Source: Alopecurus myosuroides
Lineage: Eukaryota > Streptophyta > Magnoliopsida > Poales > Poaceae
Direction of reading: 5' to 3'
NCBI GenBank assembly: GCA_028641055.1
Contig: CM054058.1
Coordinates: 500,481,919 to 500,545,918, forward strand
Length of the DNA stretch: 64,000 nt
Shown in pieces: positions 57,449 through 64,000 of the stretch. Position numbers and translations under genes: made by a program. The notes beneath the pieces were generated by a model that saw nothing but the letters and a program-made list of their open reading frames with translations, did not search any database and had not been told where the DNA came from. The first letter of the stretch is position 1. Every line of letters starts with the position of its first letter.

Positions 57449-60400
57449 ATGGAGAATCTTGTCGTCGGCGAGATCTACATCGACCACAAAGGAGAAAAGA
57501 CGGTGGACGATTCCGGCTGGGGGCCAGAATCGGATCACCTCGAATCCGGATCCGTCGTGACAATCGGCCGGATCAGCGTCTTCATTAGTATGGTATATAC
57601 TTCCGGTTCGATCCCTGACAATATTGGATCGGATTCTGTGCCGGGAGAAGCCACTTCTATCCGATCAGATGATGAAGAATCGATTGGAACGACACATCCG
57701 GCAGAAGAACCCATCGCGAAGTGGGAACAGCCGGAGGAGCCGGCATGGACCCCGCGCGACCGGGTCGAAAGAGAAGATGATACCGGGTCTATCCTGGATC
57801 TGCTGGAAAACCGGTATGTGGAGGATAACGGCGAGGAAGAACAGCATGAATTTACACCGGGTATCGTACGCCGAGTTGCAGTCTATGCGGCTCCCGCGGC
57901 CAATCTCAACCAAGGGAACGCAACCGCAGCAGCAGTCGGGGCGGCTCAGGCATTGGCCCAGCAGCAGGGCGCGGCTAACGGAGACCCGGTTTTGGCCCGG
58001 GTTGATGGAGAGTCGGCATCAGTGACCAGCCGCGCAGCAGACGAGGAGTTGCATGCAAATACGTTCGGATTCCTGGGAAACCGGACACCAGGGGCGGGTC
58101 CTTCGAACCCGCGCCACCCGGCCCTATTCGATAATAATCTGATTCTGGACCCCACGGTTCTTGCAACGGTTATCACTCCAGAAAACGTAGCGGAGCGTGT
58201 CAGGGATCTGGATGTGGCTCGTCGTGCGCTGGAACAGCAAAGAAGGCAAGTAGAGGCAGAAAGGCAAGGGATGGCCACGCGGCAGCGTGAGCTGGATGCG
58301 CTGGAAACTCGGCTCCGGGAGGAAACTTCTAGAGTACATCAAAGGCATCAAACTAGGTTACCAGCAACGGGCGGGGTTATTAACCCGGCTACTTTATTTG
58401 TCACACCTCAGGATCAGCCAATACCAGTGGTGAACCAGGGAACCGCACCCCAACCAGCGACAGCAGGGACACATCCGGCAAATGAACAGGCCGGGTTACC
58501 CCCACAGACTAGAGTCACAACCGGCAACGATCTACCACCACCGCCGCCATCACGATTTCGCACACCAGCCGGTCACTACAACAATCCCATGGACAATGTG
58601 TATGCGGCGACACTCGCGTTAAATCAAATCCCTGTGGGAGAGTCACCCCATGCAGAGAAGACCCGGCAAGCCATCGATCTGTTGCACACTGCGGTGGCAC
58701 AGCAAGCCAATTATCCGGATCATAGAAGCGGTATGCACGGGACGCCATACGTCAGTCAGCAACAAGGGAATATCCAAACAAGTTCAGCACGGCGGAGGGA
58801 AGAGCAGCAGCAAATGCCGCCTCCTCCCCGCGTTCAGGCAGCATCAGCAGCACAGGCTGTTGTGGACAGTTCCAGAGCTCGGAGGGCCGCGGCCGGGTCT
58901 GCAGCACATGGACTTCCCGCAGCGCCGCACCCAGCCGCGCCCCCCGCTGTATCACACGTTTCTAGAGCAAGGCCGGCCTCGACCGTTCTTGCGGGACCCA
59001 AGTGTCTCTCGGACAATATCAGAGCTGAACCTTACCCGGAAAAATTCAAAGAGCCAGGGAAAGTAGTGAATTACGAGCCAACTATGGATCCAGAAACATG
59101 GCTAAGTAGTTATGAGATGGCAATGTCGATTCGCAACGCATCCGAGAATCTCCAAGCCAAGTTCATGTACTTGATGATGTCAGAAGGAGCAGCAAAGTTG
59201 TGGTTCACCAATTTGCCGGAAGGATCGATCAAGTCCTGGGAGGAATTGAAGACCGCGTTTGTCAAGCACTTTCATGGGACGTGCAGGAAATTGTTCACTA
59301 TTGATGATCTAGGGCGATGCGTCCAGAAGAAGGGAGAGTCGGCGCGCAGTTGGGTGCGCCGGGTTATGGAGATACTTCACTCGTCCACGGATATTCAGCC
59401 CAAGGATGCACTACAAGCCATGGCAAAAACATGCAAGTATATACCTTTAGTGCAAAAGTTAACTCGCATGAAGTCTAGTCGAAATGCGTCGGAAGTTACA
59501 ATGGGAGAATTGATGGATGCGTGCAACAAACACGCTGCGACAGATACTACAGAAGAGGAAGTTGATGACAAGAAGGTAAAAGCAAACACAAGTAATAACG
59601 GAAGAACCGGCAATGGATCAGCACCGGGTAATAGCGGAAATAGCCAGAACAAGCGCCCGTTTGAAGGAGGTTCCGAGTTTGTCGCCAACACAGAAGCCGG
59701 GTCTTCGAGACCCAGAGCAGAAGGAAATTTCAACGGAGGTAATCACAATGGAGGAAACTATCAAGGACCGCCAAGGCCGGGTAACAATTGGGACATATTC
59801 AGGATGGCGTGCCCGAAGCACAGCAGGAACGGCAGGCCAGCTAACCACTCTTTGGAGCAGTGCGCCGACTTACAAAGATGGAAAAATGAGGAAGTGAACA
59901 AAGCTATGCGAGGTGCAGGACGGGGAGGAGGACCGGGTCCAGGGGGAAACCCGGGCAACGGCCCACCCCCAGCTGGTAACCCGGCGGCTGGAAATCAAGG
60001 TAATAACCAAGGAGGGGCAGGAGGTTTCCAGGCCAACCCCAAACAATTGGGTCAATATCATGTGCATACCACAGGAGGCTCTAACAAGGACAAAAAGATA
60101 CTGAAGCAAGCGGTCAATTCAGTTTCGTCAGTTGTCCCGAGATACTTGAGATGGTCAGAACAGGAGGTAACATGGAGCAGAAGGGATCACCCAGAAAGAG
60201 TGGAACACCCGGGAGTCTTGGCATTAGTAGTCGCACCACAGGTCAATGGGTATGAGCTGAAAAAGGTTTTGATGGATGGTGGAAGCAGCATCAATATACT
60301 GTATTGGGAAACCTTCCTACGCATGGGCCTCAAGGAGTCTCAGCTACAAAAAAGCTCAACAGTTTTTCATGGGATAGTGCCGGGTCATTCAGCGTGCCCC

Positions 60401-60985
60401 GAGGGAAAAATCGCATTGGAGGTAGCTTTTGGGGAGTCAAAGGATAACTATCGAGTTGAGTGGCTCACCTTTGAGGTAGTCAAATTGCGCAGCCCTTATC
60501 ACGCGTTATTCGGAAGGCCGGCTTACGCCAAATTCATGGCTAGGCCGTGTTACGTGTATCTACAGCTAAAAATCCCGGGTCCCAAGAAGACCATTACCAT
60601 ACATGGAAATCGAGACATAGCAGCTGAATGCGATGAAGGAGACGCAACAATGGCCGAGCAGGCCTGTAGGAAAGAAGAACTCAAGCACTATCGGTCTCAA
60701 GCAGACCCGGAGGACAGAACCACATCAAAAAGGCCGAGTACTGAAGGCGAAAGAGCAAAGCCCAAGGTAGCACAAGACACTAAAATGGCGGCTTTTATCA
60801 AGGATGACTCCCACAAGCAATCCGCTATAAAAGAAGAAACTGCACGGCCGCTCACAACCAGCCACGTCATGGAAACACCTTACCCGGGTTGGCTAATAAA
60901 CCCGGTACTCATCATGAAAAAGTCCAACATGTGGAGAATGTGCATCGGTCACGCCAGTCCGAGACCGGTCCCCATGAAGAACTAA
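57449..60985 (+). CDS. Gag-aspartic protease polyprotein with reverse-transcriptase stub
   Basis: A 1178-codon frame if started at ATG 57449, which lies after the primer site. The frame is open upstream to 57260, but that part overlaps the LTR. Domains: a long Ala/Gln/Pro-rich and coiled N-terminal half (RALEQQRRQVEAERQG near residue 255); gag core at about residues 525-700 (PYPEKFKEPGK…WLSSYEMAM, AKLWFTNLPEGSIKSWEEL, AFVKHFHGTCRK); a knuckle-like CPKH…HSLEQC near 790-806; Gly/Asn/Pro-rich linker; aspartic protease about 935-1025 (LMDGGSSINILY, HALFGRPAYAKF). It ends in a short YPGWLINPVLIMKKSN…WRMCIGH segment resembling the first residues of the reverse transcriptase, then stops. Gag packages element RNA and protease matures it. 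Polymerase must come from elsewhere. The frame is fully open, so the copy may be young. Confidence 0.85.
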   Translation: MENLVVGEIYIDHKGEKTVDDSGWGPESDHLESGSVVTIGRISVFISMVYTSGSIPDNIGSDSVPGEATSIRSDDEESIGTTHPAEEPIAKWEQPEEPAWTPRDRVEREDDTGSILDLLENRYVEDNGEEEQHEFTPGIVRRVAVYAAPAANLNQGNATAAAVGAAQALAQQQGAANGDPVLARVDGESASVTSRAADEELHANTFGFLGNRTPGAGPSNPRHPALFDNNLILDPTVLATVITPENVAERVRDLDVARRALEQQRRQVEAERQGMATRQRELDALETRLREETSRVHQRHQTRLPATGGVINPATLFVTPQDQPIPVVNQGTAPQPATAGTHPANEQAGLPPQTRVTTGNDLPPPPPSRFRTPAGHYNNPMDNVYAATLALNQIPVGESPHAEKTRQAIDLLHTAVAQQANYPDHRSGMHGTPYVSQQQGNIQTSSARRREEQQQMPPPPRVQAASAAQAVVDSSRARRAAAGSAAHGLPAAPHPAAPPAVSHVSRARPASTVLAGPKCLSDNIRAEPYPEKFKEPGKVVNYEPTMDPETWLSSYEMAMSIRNASENLQAKFMYLMMSEGAAKLWFTNLPEGSIKSWEELKTAFVKHFHGTCRKLFTIDDLGRCVQKKGESARSWVRRVMEILHSSTDIQPKDALQAMAKTCKYIPLVQKLTRMKSSRNASEVTMGELMDACNKHAATDTTEEEVDDKKVKANTSNNGRTGNGSAPGNSGNSQNKRPFEGGSEFVANTEAGSSRPRAEGNFNGGNHNGGNYQGPPRPGNNWDIFRMACPKHSRNGRPANHSLEQCADLQRWKNEEVNKAMRGAGRGGGPGPGGNPGNGPPPAGNPAAGNQGNNQGGAGGFQANPKQLGQYHVHTTGGSNKDKKILKQAVNSVSSVVPRYLRWSEQEVTWSRRDHPERVEHPGVLALVVAPQVNGYELKKVLMDGGSSINILYWETFLRMGLKESQLQKSSTVFHGIVPGHSACPEGKIALEVAFGESKDNYRVEWLTFEVVKLRSPYHALFGRPAYAKFMARPCYVYLQLKIPGPKKTITIHGNRDIAAECDEGDATMAEQACRKEELKHYRSQADPEDRTTSKRPSTEGERAKPKVAQDTKMAAFIKDDSHKQSAIKEETARPLTTSHVMETPYPGWLINPVLIMKKSNMWRMCIGHASPRPVPMKN

Positions 60986-62030
60986 ACAATGTAACGGGCA
61001 GCAGGTTTCAGACGCGCTCTTTTCCTACCCAGGGTACCTAAGGGGACTGGAAGGTTTTTAATGAGGCGGCCTGCTGATCCAAACTTTCTCGCATCAATAA
61101 AGAGATGGTTATCAAGTCTTATTTCGTTACAGCCTGATTACAAGTAAGTAGTATCCATGTGACATCAATATTTCAGTATCATTAAGAACGTTGAGTATAT
61201 ATAGGTCTCGGGGGCTGGTTGCTCAAGTAGCCCAGCCACAAACCCGAAAGACCCGGCCTTGATGCCTATAAGTTATAAGGGCCGATTATTCGCAAACGAG
61301 TACGGCTGCAATCTTATAACTGGACAAAGGAGCCAAATTTTCTTGACTTTTCTTACTTAAGCTCGATGTGACTCGCACTAAAGTGGCATGATTTGTTCGC
61401 TTACGATTACAATCAGCCATGAAGCCCAATGGGACTTGCCTGACCCTGTTTTCGTATAGATGTAACAACATAGTATCCACGCGAAAGCCGGCTTACAGTA
61501 CAAGATGGTCAAAAGGGTCATCTAAACCACAAGTTTATGCAGAGTACAAGGCTAATAGCCGGAAACTCAACGACTATCAAGCATAACTTCAGTACTTACA
61601 CGGAATGGCTTTAGGTTTTCGACTCGGTAAAAAACAATTTGTACTCTGAGAAAGGCCACACCCCCATGACTCGGACTTTGGGTCATGGGGACTGGGGACT
61701 TCGAAACAGAAACAAATTACTTGGCTATCGAAGTTCGAAAGACCCTACCATCCGAGTCTTGGGACTTAAAGAAAATTCCACTTATCAAAGCCCCTGGCAC
61801 TCGGAAAACCGAGTCTTACGAAGGGAGCCAAAAAGAGAGTCGGGTATCGAGAACAAGTTCAAAGAATAGACAAGTAGCACGATTATCAAAAGGCCAGGAA
61901 AGCCGCAAAGCATATCACGGACTAAAAGTACGTTGCGACATCAGTATCAGGGGTGCACAGGCGCACCATTAAAAGCATAACAGTTTGAATACAAAGCATC
62001 ACGTGACCAAGGTATTATGATGGTACTGCC
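60986..62030. other. Noncoding link of the Tat-like element
   Basis: Starts with pol-downstream-like sequence (CTTTTCCTACCCAGGGTACC…TTTAATGAGGCGGC). A purine-rich CTCGGGGGCTGGTTGCTCAAG lies at about 61207. No coding was recognised. It is the 3' flank of the antisense gene. Confidence 0.5.
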
Positions 62031-62698
62031 CTATTCGGCCTCCTGAGTACGGTCTTCCGGGTCTTGGTCCTGGGCTTGCTGCTTAGCTTTCCCGGCAGCA
62101 TTACCCGGACTCACCGCACCAGGGCGGACAGGCGGAGGGACAGCTGGTGTAGAGGCAGACGGCCCTGATCCTAACTCGGCCTCTCTCTTCGCAGTTGCCT
62201 CCCTCTTCCTGGCCGAGTTAGCAACCCACTTCTCCAAGATATCAAAGGGCGGGGGTGCTTCCTCCGTAACAATTTTGCCATCAGCGTCGTATGCACTCAT
62301 AATCGTGTTTAGATCCAAACTATCGGCCAAAGTGGTAGCCGAGGGACACACTGCGGATTGTATGGCCTTGAAATCCTTGGGTGTAAATTTGGAACCGTCC
62401 GCCTTGAATTCGGGAAACCCGGATATTACCTTTGCCGGGTCAAGCTTCGGAAAGAAAGCCTTGGCCAGGGTAAAGGCCCGAGTCATACCAATCCGGCATG
62501 ACGAGCGTTTCCAGATTTCAATCCAGCCAGGCACAGTGGAGCAGGCTTGAATGAGATTTTCTTCACCCGGGTATACTTCCGTAGGCCACTTTACGGCATC
62601 CAGTATAAATTTTGTGCCGGCAAAGAAAGTCCGGAGCACGGTCTTTAGGGTTCTAGCCTTGACAATGGCATCCTCCTCTGGGGCCGCAAGGTTGGCAC
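62031..62698 (-). CDS. Antisense gene of Tat-like element, last exon
   Basis: Exon after acceptor AG at 62700-62699. It encodes ANLAAPEEDAIVKARTL, then a globular stretch (TFFAGTKFILDAVKWPTEVYPGEENLI, GWIEIWKRSSCRIGMTRAF, FFPKLDPAKVISGFPEFKADG), a basic helix and a Pro/Ala-rich tail ending QAQDQDPEDRTQEAE. The first codon is split with the preceding exon in matching phase (A|GT). Proteins of this kind come from the antisense extra ORF of Tat-lineage elements, and their function is unknown. The start codon is in an earlier exon. Confidence 0.7.
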
Positions 62699-62790
62699 CT
62701 ACAGTTGAAACAAAAGAAAGAACGTATTAGTAATCCCGAGTATCATATAATAAAGCAAAGACATGAAGCCAATCGGCAGCAAAAACTTAC

Positions 62791-62992
62791 TAAGCAAGAT
62801 CTGATAAGTATCGGCGACTTGGTCCGATAGTTTCTTCAGTGCGGTCTGAGCGGCATTGCACTTCTTCTTGTATTTGGAAACATCCTTCTTCAAAGTTTTC
62901 ATGTCATCCTCAAGGGTTTCCCTTCGTTTTACCTCGGCAAGAAGAAGTTGTTCGGTCTTAAGTAAAATTTCATCAGACCGGGTTATCTGCGC
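62791..62992 (-). CDS. Antisense gene of Tat-like element, middle exon (coiled coil)
   Basis: 202 nt between acceptor CAG (62995-62993) and donor GTAAG (62790). It encodes AQITRSDEILLKTEQLLLAEVK and KDVSKYKKKCNAAQTALKKL with regular hydrophobic spacing, a likely coiled coil. It joins the upstream exon in phase 0 and the downstream exon in phase 1, both without frame loss. Confidence 0.7.
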
Positions 62993-63132
62993 CTGTAAGT
63001 AGCAAGGAACGCAAGTATCAGTTGGATATTATGGTAAGCTGAATATTGCGTAAAGTACCAAGCATAACTTTAGCAAGTCATGCTCGGAACTTGGGGACTA
63101 GGTATGTACTATGAGATATCAAGTGTCACTAC

Positions 63133-63523
63133 CTGGTGCTCTGCAGCCATGCGCTCCAAGATCTTGCTCTCCGAAGTCTTCATAGTGAGAGGAGTGTTCA
63201 TCAATTGATCAAAAGTGTCTTTACCCGTATCAGAGGACCCGGGGCCTTGGAAATTCCGAGAAGGAGCTTTCTTCTTAGTGGGAGGCAGCACCCGGGTCAT
63301 TTGTATGTCCGAATCCGATGCTCCTTCTTCTGCACCCAAGGTTGTGGCTCTGTTCTTCTTGCTTGCATGGGAGGCAATCGGATACTCGGCTTCTTATATA
63401 TCCGGGTTTGTCGGCGACGCTTGCCCTTCGTCGCTAGACGCGGCCGTAGTCTTATCAGCCGGGCTTCCCTTACCCGGGCCCTCGGTTTCCATATCCTCTT
63501 GGTCGCTGGTAACGACCGTGGCC
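63133..63523 (-). CDS. Antisense gene of Tat-like element, upstream exon with an internal stop
   Basis: Runs from an acceptor near 63524 to donor CAG|GTAGTG at 63133. It encodes acidic SDQEDMETEGPG, ASSDEGQASPTNPDI, a TAA (63394-63396), then ATTLGAEEGASDSDIQ, a basic PPTKKKAPSR and MKTSESKILERMAAEHQ. The stop shows decay, or else the first part is not used. Further upstream exon candidates are 63737-63830 (ESPMTKRRSTRNHPGDG) and 63920 to beyond 64000 (SASDEEELEPTVKVGSKRK). The phase at 63737/63523 does not fit exactly, so that junction is unsure. Confidence 0.5.
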
Positions 63524-64000
63524 CTATAGATGTTATGAGTAAGCAGCTAGTATACGATCAGGAAAGGATGATGAAGCATGGTAGAGCATCAGGAAAGGGA
63601 TTTTACCCGGTATTCACCGCGAAATCCACAGGAAATCCGTCGCTGGACCCGGGAGAGGCTGGAAAGTATCAAGTAAGATTTCATAAAGTAATGGTTCAAG
63701 GTGAATGTTTCGTTCGAGAAAGGATAGGGTAAATACCTGCCCGCCGAGTCGGAGTCGATGAAATACCCGGGTTAAGAGCACCATCACCCGGGTGATTTCG
63801 AGTTGACCTACGCTTGGTCATGGGCGACTCCTTCAAGCATGGTCAGTGGAACAAAGTCAAGGTAGCTCATGTATATCATTAAAGGAATGCGAATTGAATG
63901 CGAGGAGATGATAGGAAACCTTGGAGGTGGCCTCTTGAGTCTTTCTCTTTGATCCGACTTTGACTGTCGGCTCCAGTTCCTCCTCGTCGCTGGCGGATTC

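Larger units (their letters stand above)
56916..64000 (+). mobile_element. Tat/Grande-like Gypsy element, runs off right edge
   Basis: 5' LTR 56916-57384, primer site at 57387, sense gag-protease ORF (57449-60985), then a noncoding link and a multi-exon gene on the opposite strand (62031 to beyond 63920). A sense gag-pol followed by an antisense extra ORF before the 3' LTR is the layout of Tat-lineage elements such as Grande. Reverse transcriptase, RNase H and integrase are missing apart from a short stub, so the copy is non-autonomous. The 3' LTR is outside the window. It inserted into the MULE transposase gene. Confidence 0.8.

Overview
This is plant nuclear DNA, almost certainly from a Triticeae grass (wheat, barley, Aegilops or a relative). 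The evidence is the nested long-terminal-repeat (LTR) retrotransposons with cereal-type primer sites and LTR ends, together with CACTA, Helitron, hAT, Stowaway, MULE and LINE sequences. Two host genes look intact: a SWEET sugar transporter (15283-16026, minus, no introns) and a lysine-rich arabinogalactan protein (51517-52372, minus, two exons). Nearly everything else is transposable-element sequence in several insertion layers. Family names come from recognising motifs by eye, not from a database search.

Layout. 1-1287: retroelement-like coding debris. 1288-9613: a Tekay/Del-type Gypsy derivative with 4.3 kb LTRs and only about 0.5 kb of internal sequence. It sits in a ~176-bp tandem repeat that belongs to a CACTA transposon ending at 10680. 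10681-16956: a 6.3 kb island between two CACTA termini. It holds a SWEET fragment pseudogene, a retroposon with an 18-bp target duplication, a possible DNA element with captured gene pieces, and the SWEET gene. 16957-32505: a second CACTA end with the same ~176-bp repeat, into which a degenerate LINE (about 17673-31976, minus) inserted. A non-autonomous Gypsy element (19634-27078, target duplication CATGG) then inserted into the LINE.

32560-48246: remnants of several related Gypsy elements and a Copia gag interrupted by a solo LTR (34988-36386, target duplication GGCCC). There is also a gag-only element (37077 to about 40950) fused by deletion to a second element that carries a 3.8 kb Helitron (42600-46435). 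48247-51050: unassigned DNA plus the 3' end of a minus-strand Gypsy element. 51517-52372: the arabinogalactan-protein gene. 53102-54190: a 372-bp duplication flanking a CACTA-like sequence. 54593-55461: a hAT element (8-bp target duplication) with a nested Stowaway MITE. 55470-56915: the N-terminal part of a MuDR-type transposase gene, cut by a Tat/Grande-like Gypsy element. That element begins at 56916 and runs off the window. It carries gag-protease in sense and a spliced antisense gene downstream.

The host genes probably act independently: SWEET in membrane sugar transport, the arabinogalactan protein at the cell surface. The most interesting signals are three: the antisense spliced gene of the Tat-like element, whose exon frames join cleanly at two junctions; a paired-hairpin motif conserved with a compensatory base change 17-20 nt after the last ORF of two diverged gag-only elements; and the SWEET island bracketed by two CACTA termini of one family.
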